34,862 bases of DNA from Psychrobacter sp. UBA3962 (GCF_002385225.1 NZ_DGDC01000027.1:1-34862), one strand, 5' to 3'; shown: positions 23,208-31,444, counted from the first letter of the stretch. Notes: generated by a model from the sequence alone, not told the origin. A program made the numbers and translations.

Positions 23208-24192
23208 CTACGTCGCCCCTCACCTAGCTTGGTTGGGGCTCTCGGCATTACTATTAAACGGCTGTAGCAGCCTAGCCACCGATTCCCAACCAAAAGGTGC
23301 TAGCTCTCGGCCGACTGCTCCGGTCATTGCCCTAGTCTTGGGCGGTGGCGGTGCAAAGGGTTATGCCCATGTGGGGGTGATTAAAGCGCTAGAAGCAAAC
23401 CACATCACGCCAAATTTAGTGGTTGGTACCAGTGTCGGGAGCTTTGTGGGTAGTATTTATGCCAGTGGCAAATCAGCAGCTGAGTTAGAAGCTATCGCTG
23501 TGACCACAGCAGATAGTGAGCTGACTGACTTTACCCTGTCTTACCAAGGGATTATCGAGGGTCAAAAGCTTCGCAGCTTTGTTAATACCCAGGTCAATAA
23601 TAAGCCGATTCAAGCCTTTCCTATTTGCTTTGCAGCGGTAGCCGCTGAGAAAAATAGCCTAAAAAAAGCGGTGTTTACTGAAGGAGAAGCCGGCTTAATA
23701 GTACAAGCTTCTAGCAGTGTGCCGAATGTATTTATAGCCCCTCGTATTCCTGATCCAAAAACCTCTGGACAAATAGGCAAAAAATACATCGATGGGGGTG
23801 TGGTCAGCATGGTCCCAGTTGATGCGGCTAAAGCCTTAGGAGCAGACCTGATTATTGCTGTAGATTTGCAAGCCGGCAATACCTCTCAAACTGCAACCGC
23901 GTCCAATAAGAGTATCTGGTCGCTTATTGAACAAGGCTATAGTGGCTATAGGAATAATAGCTCTGCTATTAGCAATAACTCTGGTCCTTATACCCAGAAT
24001 TATGAAGCTATCAATAATGCTGAGATAGCTCGAGCTGATGTCGTTATTCGTCCTGAGGTTAGTAATATAAGCTCTATTATCACCGTAAATCGTGAACAAG
24101 CGATCGCTGCAGGGGTCAAAGCCACTGAACAAAAATTACCCGCAATTAAAGCTGCCATTGCAAAAGCTCAGGCCGAATACTATCAGCAATAA
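23197..24192 (+). CDS. Patatin-like phospholipase, predicted lipoprotein
   Basis: A 331-residue patatin-fold serine hydrolase, predicted to be exported and lipidated: a hydrophobic N-terminal stretch ends in LLLNGC with the lipidated Cys at 23. The catalytic parts are complete: oxyanion loop GGGGAKGYAHVG (residues 49-60), nucleophile elbow GTSVG with Ser79, and the dyad Asp199 in YIDGGVVSMVP. Related proteins include the RssA/NTE type, acting on phospholipids or lysophospholipids; the substrate here is unknown. Its ATG lies inside the end of corC, so translation is probably coupled and the two form an operon. A strong terminator follows. Confidence 0.88.
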   Translation: MRTNYVAPHLAWLGLSALLLNGCSSLATDSQPKGASSRPTAPVIALVLGGGGAKGYAHVGVIKALEANHITPNLVVGTSVGSFVGSIYASGKSAAELEAIAVTTADSELTDFTLSYQGIIEGQKLRSFVNTQVNNKPIQAFPICFAAVAAEKNSLKKAVFTEGEAGLIVQASSSVPNVFIAPRIPDPKTSGQIGKKYIDGGVVSMVPVDAAKALGADLIIAVDLQAGNTSQTATASNKSIWSLIEQGYSGYRNNSSAISNNSGPYTQNYEAINNAEIARADVVIRPEVSNISSIITVNREQAIAAGVKATEQKLPAIKAAIAKAQAEYYQQ

Positions 24193-24238
24193 GCGATGTT
24201 CTGTCTAAGATAAACTCTAAACAAACTTTGCTTAACTA

Positions 24239-24270
24239 AAAAAGAGGCCCACAATTTGTGGGCCTCTTTT
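24239..24270. terminator. Bidirectional terminator after the patatin gene
   Basis: AAAGAGGCCCACAA (24241-24254) pairs perfectly with TTGTGGGCCTCTTT (24256-24269), the loop opening in practice to a few bases, with A run left and T run right. It also ends the minus-strand gene at 24331. Confidence 0.9.
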
Positions 24271-24330
24271 AGATTCAGCGTTAATTGCTTAATCCTTAGC
24301 ACTTAATCCTTAGTAAGGATTTTTCCTAAA

Positions 24331-24912
24331 TTAACGAACCACAGCACGGTACTTAACCACTGCGGTTTCATTTTGACCTAAGCCTTCGATGTTCCAACGT
24401 ACGTGCTTATAGAACTCAAGAGGCACATCTTGCATTTGACCATCAATACGAGCGCGTAATGGAACATGACTGAAGTTCTGACCATCAACACTTGCATAAG
24501 CCGTCTCTGGAGAAAGTTTACCCACCAGCTTCACCTCTTCAGGGATACTCATCGTTACCACCATATTGCGCATACGATCTGAGCTGCTATTGGTGAAGTA
24601 GCTATGATACTCAATCACATTACCCTTTCTTAAACGAGTATTGGCATCGATAGGCTTTAAAGCAGGTTGACCTTGGGCATCAACACTCACTAAGGCAGCT
24701 ACCGTCTTAGTAGTTAGCTTACCGGCCTGATTGGTTTGACCTTGCTGCATAACCGCAGCATTTTGGGCATTGCTTGGATTGCTCATTTCAGGCTCTGGCG
24801 TCGGTAACATCGCTTGGGCGCTTAGACCACCTGCCAGCATTAATGAGGCAATAGCAGTCTTACTAGCTAGCTTAGAAGCCAATTTAGCGGGAGTTGAAGC
24901 ATGAAATTTCAT
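24331..24912 (-). CDS. Secreted protein of unknown function, DUF11-like
   Basis: I do not recognise a named family with certainty. The 193-residue product has a clear signal peptide (basic start with KLASKLASK, hydrophobic TAIASLMLAGGL, cleavage likely after SAQA at residue 34). The next 50 residues are Gln/Asn-rich and probably disordered. From about residue 80 the sequence looks like an immunoglobulin-type beta domain (GNVIEYHSYFTNSSSDRMRNMVVTMS... ending WNIEGLGQNETAVVKYRAVV), resembling DUF11-like repeat domains that describe growing ion or strand pairs in surface proteins. There are no cysteines. AAGGAAAGG precedes the ATG. It is a one-gene unit with a terminator behind it. Periplasmic or surface location is likely. 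Confidence 0.7.
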   Translation of the reverse strand: MKFHASTPAKLASKLASKTAIASLMLAGGLSAQAMLPTPEPEMSNPSNAQNAAVMQQGQTNQAGKLTTKTVAALVSVDAQGQPALKPIDANTRLRKGNVIEYHSYFTNSSSDRMRNMVVTMSIPEEVKLVGKLSPETAYASVDGQNFSHVPLRARIDGQMQDVPLEFYKHVRWNIEGLGQNETAVVKYRAVVR

Positions 24913-25292
24913 AAGATACCTTTCCTTTTTATGTGGGGTTATAAAGTGTTGATAAAATCAGTATACAATTGAGTCCTTAGCCATGCCAGCCACAGTATGG
25001 CTACCCTAAAGACCTTATGCCCATTTTGTCCGTATCATTCTTGGTCAATAAAGTGAGATTAGCTGACGGACTCTATCTCTTCAAGTTATACAAACAACTT
25101 CAATATAAATTTAACAGCAAATTCAAAACAGCTAGTATGCAATAAATTGGCGTAACTGTCTGTATTAAGCTGTATCAAGTCAGTTGCTTCACTTTGATTA
25201 GTAAAATAAAGATAGCCCAAGTTGGCATTTTTTGCTATCGTAAAAGCGTATATTTTCTTACTATTCGCCTTAAGCCTATTGTGATATTTAAT
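24913..25292. other. Divergent intergenic region upstream of argA
   Basis: These 380 bases separate the secreted-protein gene and argA. A reading frame from a TTG at 25194 runs into argA, but it lacks a ribosome binding site and the extra residues are unlike the family. I looked for arginine-repressor operators and found no convincing pair of boxes. No RNA gene or terminator is apparent. Confidence 0.35.
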
Positions 25293-26615
25293 ATGAATGA
25301 CACTGCTATGCCACAAATAACTCCTGACTATGTCCATTGGTTCCGTAATTCCGCTCCATATATTAACACCCATAGGGGTAAAACATTTGTCGTTATGTTT
25401 GGCGGTGAGGCGGTCAACCATCCTAATTTTAGCAACTTAATTCATGACTTTGCGTTACTGCATAGCTTAGGTATTAAGCTGGTCTTAGTCCATGGCGCTC
25501 GTCCACAGATTGAAAAAAACCTTTCCCAACTTGGCATTGACTCTCCTTTGCATAAAGACATTCGTGTCACGCCTCGTGAAGCCATGCCTACTATTTTAGA
25601 AGCTGTGGGTGCCATTCGCCTACAAATTGAAGCCCAGCTTTCTATGGGTCTGGCCAACTCCCCAATGTATGGCTCGCGTATTGATGCCGTATCCGGTAAC
25701 TTCGTCACAGCGAGACCTTATGGGGTCAGAGATGGGGTTGACTACCAAATGACAGGGGAAGTGCGCTCTATTGATGTAGAGGCCATCAAAAACAACTTAC
25801 TTCATAATCATATAGTGATTTTAGGCTCAATGGGCTACTCTGCTACTGGCGAGATTTTCAACCTGCTGGGTGAAGATGTGGCCTTAAAAGCTGCCGTGGC
25901 ACTTAATGCCGATAAGCTGATCTTCTTAGGCAGTGAAACAGGCATCAATGAAGAAGGTCGTCTGCTTCATGCTATGATTCCAAATGAAGTGGACCGCTTC
26001 TTAAGAGATCGCGATCTAGATCGTGAGATTTATTATTTCCTACACTGTGCTGCCCAAGCTTGTCGCGAAGGCATTCACCGTACTCACATCATCTCTTACG
26101 CTCAAGACGGTGCTTTATTAGAAGAGCTGTTCACCCGCGATGGTTCTGGCACTCTAATCAGCCACGATCCTTATGAAGAAATCCGCCGAGCCACCATTGA
26201 TGATGTGGTGGGCTTGATTGAATTGCTATCTCCTTTAGAGGAGCAAGGCATCTTAGTACAGCGTTCTCGTGAACGTTTAGAACAAGAGATTGAGTTTTAT
26301 AGTGTCATTGAACGTGACGGTATGATCTTAGGCTGTGCTGCCCTATATCCCCTAGATGAAGATTCGGCTGAGGTCGCCTCTATTGCGATCCATCCCGACT
26401 ATCGTAATGGCAGTCGTGGCGCTGATTTATTGGCCTTTTTAGAACAGCAGGCCCGCAGTCATGGTCGTCACCACCTATTTGCTTTGACCACTCGGACAGC
26501 GCACTGGTTCGTTGAACAAGGTTTTGTCGAAGTCGATGCAGACGCTCTACCCGAGCCTCGCCGCACCACTTACCATAACGGCCGCAACTCTAAAGTTTTC
26601 AAAAAGAAACTGTAA
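25293..26615 (+). CDS. argA: Amino-acid N-acetyltransferase (N-acetylglutamate synthase)
   Basis: ArgA makes N-acetylglutamate from glutamate and acetyl-CoA, the first step of arginine synthesis, and is usually inhibited by arginine. The protein has an N-terminal amino-acid-kinase-like regulatory domain (YVHWFRNSAPYINTHRGKTF, then LVLVHGARPQI and GEDVALKAAVALNADKLIFL) and a C-terminal GNAT domain (IRRATIDDVVGLIELL, acetyl-CoA loop HPDYRNGSRGADLL, ending TTYHNGRNSKVFKKKL). From ATG at 25293 it has 440 residues, matching the 443 of E. coli, which is why I reject the upstream TTG. No strong Shine-Dalgarno is visible; ATG at 25308 is a second option. It stands alone, convergent with the FKBP gene. 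Confidence 0.95.
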   Translation: MNDTAMPQITPDYVHWFRNSAPYINTHRGKTFVVMFGGEAVNHPNFSNLIHDFALLHSLGIKLVLVHGARPQIEKNLSQLGIDSPLHKDIRVTPREAMPTILEAVGAIRLQIEAQLSMGLANSPMYGSRIDAVSGNFVTARPYGVRDGVDYQMTGEVRSIDVEAIKNNLLHNHIVILGSMGYSATGEIFNLLGEDVALKAAVALNADKLIFLGSETGINEEGRLLHAMIPNEVDRFLRDRDLDREIYYFLHCAAQACREGIHRTHIISYAQDGALLEELFTRDGSGTLISHDPYEEIRRATIDDVVGLIELLSPLEEQGILVQRSRERLEQEIEFYSVIERDGMILGCAALYPLDEDSAEVASIAIHPDYRNGSRGADLLAFLEQQARSHGRHHLFALTTRTAHWFVEQGFVEVDADALPEPRRTTYHNGRNSKVFKKKL

Positions 26616-26631
26616 TCCCTAGTTTCTAGCC

Positions 26632-26667
26632 AAAAAAAACACCTGCTGTAAAAGCAGGTGTTTTTTT
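26632..26667. terminator. Bidirectional terminator between argA and FKBP gene
   Basis: ACACCTGCT (26639-26647) and AGCAGGTGT (26653-26661) form a perfect stem with a 5-base loop, flanked by eight A and seven T. Confidence 0.92.
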
Positions 26668-26697
26668 ATGAGCATTACAATTTAGTTGGCAATGCTT

Positions 26698-27456
26698 TTA
26701 TTGAGCAGGTTGCTCAGGCATCTTAGGGTTAACTTCAATCATTTCTACTTTGAAGATTAACGTGCTGTTAGGATCAATACCGGCATTACCTGTTTCACCA
26801 TAAGCCAAATCCGCTGGAATGTATAGCTCATAAGTACTACCCTCTTTCATCAGCTTCAAACCTTCAGTAAAGCCTGGAATCATTCCCTCTACCGGGAATA
26901 TAACTGGCTCCCCTCTGTCATATGAGCTATCAAAAACGGTCCCATCAAGCAGCTTACCTTCATAGTTGATTTTAACCATTTCGCTACCAGCAACCGGCTT
27001 ACCTGTCCCTGCTTTAAGCACTTTATACTGTAGACCAGAAGCTGTGTTTTTCACGCCTTCTTTTTTGGCATTTTCTGCTAAGAATTTATCACCCGCTGCT
27101 TTATTGGTGACTGCATCTTGCTTCATCTTCTCCATCATTTCAGCTTGTTTCTTTTCTTCGTACTTGGTCATAACCTCTTGCATTTGCTCTTTGGTTAAAA
27201 CCGCTTCTTTGCCGTCATACGCATCGCGAAAACCCATCTCAAAGGTATCTAGGTTTAAATCATCTAATGACTCTTTGTAACTTTCGGCAGTAGCATAACC
27301 GATGCTGTAACCTACTTTTTCAAGGTCAGTACTCTTTTCAGTAACCGTTGAACTTGAACTGTTTTGGTCAGATTTATTGCCGTTGTTGGCACAACCAAAA
27401 GCAAGCGTACTGGCTAGGGCTACTGCTAAAAACTTAGGGATCATTACTTTATTCAT
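26698..27456 (-). CDS. FKBP-type peptidyl-prolyl isomerase, predicted lipoprotein (FkpA/Mip-like)
   Basis: A 252-residue envelope isomerase/chaperone of the FkpA/Mip type. The signal peptide ends at LAFGC with the probable lipidated Cys22, followed by a Ser/Asn/Lys-rich linker. Residues about 45-130 are the helical dimerisation domain (LEKVGYSIGYATAESYKE...EEKKQAEMMEKMKQ), and about 140-245 the FKBP domain (GLQYKVLKAGTGKPV, VKINYEGKLLDGTVFDSSYDRGEP, PGFTEGLKLMKEGSTYELYIPADLAYGE, FKVEMIEV). The aromatic and Asp residues of the active pocket (YEG, FDSS, F in FPVEGMIPG) are present, so it should be active. Ribosome binding site weak. It is divergent from the MscS-like gene over 676 bases. Confidence 0.92.
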   Translation of the reverse strand: MNKVMIPKFLAVALASTLAFGCANNGNKSDQNSSSSTVTEKSTDLEKVGYSIGYATAESYKESLDDLNLDTFEMGFRDAYDGKEAVLTKEQMQEVMTKYEEKKQAEMMEKMKQDAVTNKAAGDKFLAENAKKEGVKNTASGLQYKVLKAGTGKPVAGSEMVKINYEGKLLDGTVFDSSYDRGEPVIFPVEGMIPGFTEGLKLMKEGSTYELYIPADLAYGETGNAGIDPNSTLIFKVEMIEVNPKMPEQPAQ

Positions 27457-28132
27457 ATATAAACTCTGTTGTAGTGGGAGTAACTTTTTTAGTGGGAATA
27501 ATCAGCTAATAAAGCGGACTAATATTTAAATCAACTGCTAAGAGATTATGTTTTCTACAATCAATTTCTATAGCTGACTGTGTTTTCACTTAATCCTGCT
27601 ATTTTAACGGTTATCGTAAAAAGTATCACAGGACAATTGTAATAAAAATGACTTTATATGTTTCTTATAATATTGGAGCACATAGTAGCAAAATTGTAGA
27701 TTAATCACCATGAACCGCTTTTACTTTGTGCTTATACTGTATAGAAAACGTTAATAAACTTGGGATATGTCACAACTTCTCACATAACTTTAAATTTTTA
27801 TGAATAAAAGCTATTTATTATTGCTGTCTAATCCGATAAAGTGGTTTCGTCAACTAACTTTATTTTATGCTAGACCTAAGTCACCGCTAGATGCCATAAG
27901 AGGCAAAAGGCTTTGGCTTATTAACTGGTGTAAAAAGATTTTTTAATAAAATCAACATTTTTCGCTGTAAAACTTGTAAGCTGTAGTTTATTTAGCTCAT
28001 TAGAATTAAAAATTTACTTTTTAATAGCCTAGTTACGCCAGCTTATTTGAATACTTAAACTTAAAAATACAAAAGTAGATACCGGGTTTGTTTATCGACC
28101 CATTTATTGAATTACATTATAGGAGAAACAGC
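27457..28132. other. Long divergent intergenic region, FKBP gene / MscS-like gene
   Basis: These 676 AT-rich bases are the longest gene-free stretch here. They contain the upstream regions of two divergent genes and one possible small ORF at 27800-27946. The MscS-like gene has a good ribosome binding site (AGGAGAAACAGC) just before 28133. I see no rRNA, tRNA or strong T-tract hairpin. A regulatory RNA could be hidden here, but I cannot show one. Confidence 0.35.
27800..27946 (+). CDS. Possible 48-residue small protein
   Basis: ATG to TAA reads 48 residues beginning MNKSYLLLLSNPIKWFRQ and ending KRLWLINWCKKIF. It is strongly basic and rich in Trp, Leu and Phe, with three Trp residues, and the middle reads LFYARPKSPLDAIRGK. 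The codon use looks plausible, but there is no Shine-Dalgarno and the surrounding DNA is AT-rich, so it may be chance or the remnant of a longer gene. If expressed it would be a cationic amphipathic, possibly membrane-associated peptide. I do not recognise a family. Confidence 0.25.
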   Translation: MNKSYLLLLSNPIKWFRQLTLFYARPKSPLDAIRGKRLWLINWCKKIF

Positions 28133-29704
28133 ATGGACAACATGTTTGTTTGGTTTAATAGCAACTTAGGCGGACCAATTGGCTCGATTATCGCAGCCAT
28201 TTTGGTATTCGTTATCGGTTGGTTAATTGCTATGGCACTGGCCGGTGTGGTACGCAATTTGCTAGCCCGCGTTAATTTAAACCAACGTATGAATACTTCG
28301 ACAGGTAAAGCCTACGACCTTGAAAACATAATTTCAAAAGTCGTTTTCTGGTTTGTATTCTTAATGGCCATTTCTGGTGCATTAAGTATGCTTAGCTTAA
28401 ATGCTATCTCTGCTCCATTTGCCAATATGATTGATAGTGTCTTATCTTTCATTCCGACACTTATCGGTGCGGTTATTATTGGTGTGATTGGTTGGGTAGT
28501 AGCTACAGTAGCTCGCACTGCTATCAATGCCGCTTTGTCTAAGACAACACTTGATGAAAAATTAAGTGCTGAAGCCGGTGTACAACCTATGAGCAATACC
28601 ATTGCTGATATGGTTTACTGGGTTATCCTGCTGTTTGTTTTAGTTATCGTATTGGGTCAACTACAGTTAGATGGTTTATTTGCTCCATTAACTAATATGT
28701 TGAACAAAGCGATCGGCTATATCCCTAATCTATTCATGGCTGGTGTTGTGTTCTTTGTGGGCTATATCGTGGCAAAAATTGTCCGCGGTATCGTAGCCAA
28801 TATGGTAACAAGCCTAAACCTACAAGGCTTTGCTGAAAAAGCGGGTATTAGTAATAACCGTGAAAACAGCCTACCTAACATTGCAGGTTCTCTAGCCTTT
28901 TTATTGGTAATCATTCCAACCACAATTATCGCTCTAGATGCACTAAATATCGAAGTGATCTCTCGTCCAGCTACTAACATGCTGAACAAGATTATGAGTG
29001 CGCTGCCAAACATCTTTACTGCGGCTGCCATCTTAATCATCACTTACTACATCATGAAAATGGTGGCTAACGTGGTTAAAGGTTTGCTTGAAAACACTAC
29101 CATTAATGCCCTTCCTGCTAAGGTGGGTCTAGACAGTGCAATGGGTGAGACTCAAGTTTCAGATCTTGTTGGTTATGCCATCATCTTCTTTGCTATGTTG
29201 TTTGCTGGTATTTTATCTGCAGACTTACTAGGCTTTGAACAAATCAGTGGCATTATCACTATGTTCATTGCATTTGGTGCTGACATTATCTTAGGCGCTA
29301 TTATCCTGTTCATCGGCTTCTGGTTAGCCAACATCATCGCTGGTGTGGTTGAGCGTTCTGATAAAGGTTCACAGTTTTTAGCCAACATCGTTCGCGTCCT
29401 TATTATGGGCCTTGTGCTTGCAATGGGTCTAAAAGCGATGGGTATTGCAGATTCAATCGTGAACTTAGCCTTTGGTCTTACTTTGGGTGCTGTGGCTGTT
29501 GCCTTCGCTCTATCGTTCGGTCTTGGTGGTCAAGAAGCCGCTGCTCGCTTCTTACGTAAGCTGCAAGACAAAGCAGAAACTGAAGCTGAAAAAGCAAAAG
29601 TTGAGAAAGCGATTTCTAATACTGCAAAAGAGACAGGTAAAGAGCCTTCTATCACTACCATTTCAGGTGATGAGCCTTCAATCCCTAACTCAGATGATCA
29701 ATAA
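28133..29704 (+). CDS. MscS-like mechanosensitive channel family protein with TM-helix repeats
   Basis: A 523-residue inner-membrane protein built from five copies of the conserved TM-helix module of PF05552. Matching segments are GGPIGSIIAAILVFVIGW, FIPTLIGAVIIGVIGWVVA, YIPNLFMAGVVFFVGYIVA, ALPNIFTAAAILIITYYIM and GADIILGAIILFIGFWLA, each followed by a second hydrophobic segment. The last membrane segment (AFGLTLGAVAVAFALSFGLGGQEAAARFL, residues about 447-475) resembles the MscS pore helix, but the protein then ends in a charged helix and a Ser/Asp/Pro tail, with no visible MscS beta domain. The start is ATG 28133, fixed by AGGAGAAACAGC; an upstream TTG frame is rejected. Likely role: osmotic or membrane-tension response, unproven. 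Confidence 0.85.
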   Translation: MDNMFVWFNSNLGGPIGSIIAAILVFVIGWLIAMALAGVVRNLLARVNLNQRMNTSTGKAYDLENIISKVVFWFVFLMAISGALSMLSLNAISAPFANMIDSVLSFIPTLIGAVIIGVIGWVVATVARTAINAALSKTTLDEKLSAEAGVQPMSNTIADMVYWVILLFVLVIVLGQLQLDGLFAPLTNMLNKAIGYIPNLFMAGVVFFVGYIVAKIVRGIVANMVTSLNLQGFAEKAGISNNRENSLPNIAGSLAFLLVIIPTTIIALDALNIEVISRPATNMLNKIMSALPNIFTAAAILIITYYIMKMVANVVKGLLENTTINALPAKVGLDSAMGETQVSDLVGYAIIFFAMLFAGILSADLLGFEQISGIITMFIAFGADIILGAIILFIGFWLANIIAGVVERSDKGSQFLANIVRVLIMGLVLAMGLKAMGIADSIVNLAFGLTLGAVAVAFALSFGLGGQEAAARFLRKLQDKAETEAEKAKVEKAISNTAKETGKEPSITTISGDEPSIPNSDDQ

Positions 29705-29743
29705 TTAATTGGTTCTCTAGTAGTAAGTCATTATAGTTCCATT

Positions 29744-29771
29744 AAAGGCAGCCTTTCGAGGCTGCCTTTTT
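29744..29771 (+). terminator. Terminator after the MscS-like gene
   Basis: AAAGGCAGCC (29744-29753) pairs perfectly with GGCTGCCTTT (29760-29769) around a 6-base loop and is followed by a T run. Confidence 0.9.
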
Positions 29772-29912
29772 TCATGTCAAAGCGATATTTAGAAGATTTT
29801 TACTCCAATTTGTACCGTTACTTAAACCCTTAATATGATGGTTGCTATAACCTTCTTTTCTTGTCAAAATCATAGACACTATTAAAACTTTAAATATACA
29901 GGTTAAAAGGAT

Positions 29913-30590
29913 ATGAAGCGATTCAATGACAAGGTTATTGTTATTACCGGTGCAGACTCTAGCATAGGCCGAGTCACCGCGCTAAAAATAGCCCGAGAAG
30001 GCGGCAATGTTGTATTAATAGGTAGCAATAGCAAGGTACTTGAATACATCGCTAGTGAGCTTCCTGAAGACCATACTTGGATCAACAGCGGCAACCATTT
30101 AGCAGTAACTGGTGATATTACCAATGAAGAGCACAGTGAAAGGCTGGTCTCACATATTGTAGAAAAATATAATAGAATTGATACTGTGATAAGTATTAAT
30201 ACTGAGATTAAATTTAGTCAGGCCCTGCTTACAGAGTTGTCAAAAACAAAAGGCAGTATCGTCAATGTGTCTTTATTGTCCGATACCAGTACCAGTTGGT
30301 CGATAGAAGGTTATAAACAGACTCAAACCGAGTTAGAGAAATACAATAAACAACTAGCTTACAAGCTAGGACCGCAAGGAATAAGGGTCAATGGGGTACA
30401 TGCTGGTCTAACAACCGAGGACAGTGATGATGTCGATAATGTGAAACTTTTTATTGATCAAAGCACGCTCGGTAGATTGGTCGAAATGAGCGAGATTACT
30501 GAAGCCATCTTATTTCTCTCCAGTAATGATGCCTGTATGATTACTGGAGCGACACTGGCTGTTGATGGCGGTTTGTCTTTATCTAACTAG
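29913..30590 (+). CDS. SDR family oxidoreductase homologue with degraded active site
   Basis: A 225-residue protein with the short-chain dehydrogenase fold: the NAD(P) loop TGADSSIG at residues 13-20 (first Gly at 13), strand DTVISIN, SIVNVS at 115-120, and the tail MITGATLAVDGG that is typical of the family. However, several catalytic positions differ: the NNAG block is replaced by INTE near 95-98, the YxxxK motif reads YKQTQ at 134-138 (Lys replaced by Gln), and the usual PG after the fifth strand is AG (GVHAGLTT). It may bind nucleotide without catalysis or use altered chemistry. TTAAAAGGAT precedes the ATG. It is a one-gene unit between two strong terminators. Substrate unknown. Confidence 0.85.
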   Translation: MKRFNDKVIVITGADSSIGRVTALKIAREGGNVVLIGSNSKVLEYIASELPEDHTWINSGNHLAVTGDITNEEHSERLVSHIVEKYNRIDTVISINTEIKFSQALLTELSKTKGSIVNVSLLSDTSTSWSIEGYKQTQTELEKYNKQLAYKLGPQGIRVNGVHAGLTTEDSDDVDNVKLFIDQSTLGRLVEMSEITEAILFLSSNDACMITGATLAVDGGLSLSN

Positions 30591-30656
30591 GCCATTTTAT
30601 CTAAGTAACTGCTTTGTATTACCCCTTAAATTTTCATTGTTTTTATTTGTTGGGAC

Positions 30657-30694
30657 AAAAAAAGACCCCTCTGTATTTAGAGGGGTCTTTTTTT
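30657..30694. terminator. Bidirectional terminator between SDR and acyltransferase genes
   Basis: AAAGACCCCTCT (30661-30672) pairs perfectly with AGAGGGGTCTTT (30679-30690), loop GTATTT, with A and T runs outside. It ends the SDR gene on the plus strand and the parE operon on the minus strand. Confidence 0.92.
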
Positions 30695-30732
30695 AGCACT
30701 AAATCGATTAAAAGAGTCGTAGCATCCTAAGT

Positions 30733-31398
30733 TTATTTGTTGATATCTTTTAAAGGCTTTGACATTTTTTCTGGATACTTAGGCACTACGCCTTTATATT
30801 GCTCAACAATTTTCATCACATCTTTGTCATAGTCCCCTGTGGTATACACCGGCTTTAAAAATCGAATCTCTTTGGTTTTATAATCCATAGCTACTGGAAT
30901 AATAGGCACCTGAGCGCCATCAGCAATGTAATAAAATCCTGTCTTCCATTTATCTGTGTAGTCTCGAGTCCCCTCTGGCGCTAATCCCAAATACAGGGAA
31001 TCACTCGACTTTAAGCGATCAATACTCGCTTGTAACACCGTACCTCTTTTACTGCGGTTAATAGGAATAATGCCGGCCCATTTAAAGAAGCGAGCCAATA
31101 TAGGGTACTTAAACAAACTGTCTTTACCCATAATATTAATGTCTAAGTCTAAACCTAAGATCAAAGGTATCGCATATAACCCATCAAAATTTGAGGTGTG
31201 TGGTAGCGCCAAAAAGACCGCTTTTGGTACGTTAGGAATCTCACCGACCGCTTTCCAGCCCAAAAGCTTAAACAAACGCCGAGCAATAGGTGGTGAAATA
31301 CTCCCTCCACGTCTTGGTACCTTATCGCCTAAGCTTTTATGGGTCAGCTGCTTTAACTTAGCTGCTGGGGTATTTTTGGATATATCATTATTAGACAT
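30733..31398 (-). CDS. Lysophospholipid acyltransferase family protein (PlsC-like)
   Basis: A 221-residue glycerolipid-type acyltransferase, probably at the inner face of the inner membrane. It has the catalytic HTSNFD (H-x4-D, residues 67-72), the second block IIPINRSKRG (about 110-119) and the substrate-binding PEGTR at 141-145 in LAPEGTRDYTDKWKTGFYYIA. The family transfers fatty acyl groups to lysophosphatidic acid or related lipids; this short form without N-terminal membrane helices is not the standard PlsC, so the exact lipid is unknown. ATG follows AGGGACACAACTTA. It begins 46 bases after the parE stop on the same strand and probably ends the yqiA-parE transcript. Confidence 0.88.
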   Translation of the reverse strand: MSNNDISKNTPAAKLKQLTHKSLGDKVPRRGGSISPPIARRLFKLLGWKAVGEIPNVPKAVFLALPHTSNFDGLYAIPLILGLDLDINIMGKDSLFKYPILARFFKWAGIIPINRSKRGTVLQASIDRLKSSDSLYLGLAPEGTRDYTDKWKTGFYYIADGAQVPIIPVAMDYKTKEIRFLKPVYTTGDYDKDVMKIVEQYKGVVPKYPEKMSKPLKDINK

Positions 31399-31444
31399 TA
31401 AGTTGTGTCCCTACATTTAATTTTTTAAACTGATTGGTGCTAGC

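Noticed and set aside
25194..25292. TTG start adding 33 residues to ArgA.
   Set aside because: No ribosome binding site, and the ATG at 25293 gives the usual family length and N-terminus.
24913..25292. Search for arginine-repressor boxes upstream of argA.
   Set aside because: No TGAAT-N-ATTCA pair at promoter spacing was found by eye.
28088..28132. TTG start adding 15 residues to the MscS-like protein.
   Set aside because: The ATG at 28133 has AGGAGAAACAGC directly before it, and the extra residues lack family similarity.
28133..29704. Internal repeats in the MscS-like gene, considered as DNA repeats or a CRISPR-like array.
   Set aside because: The similarity is at the protein level in membrane modules; the DNA is not repeated and there are no spacers.
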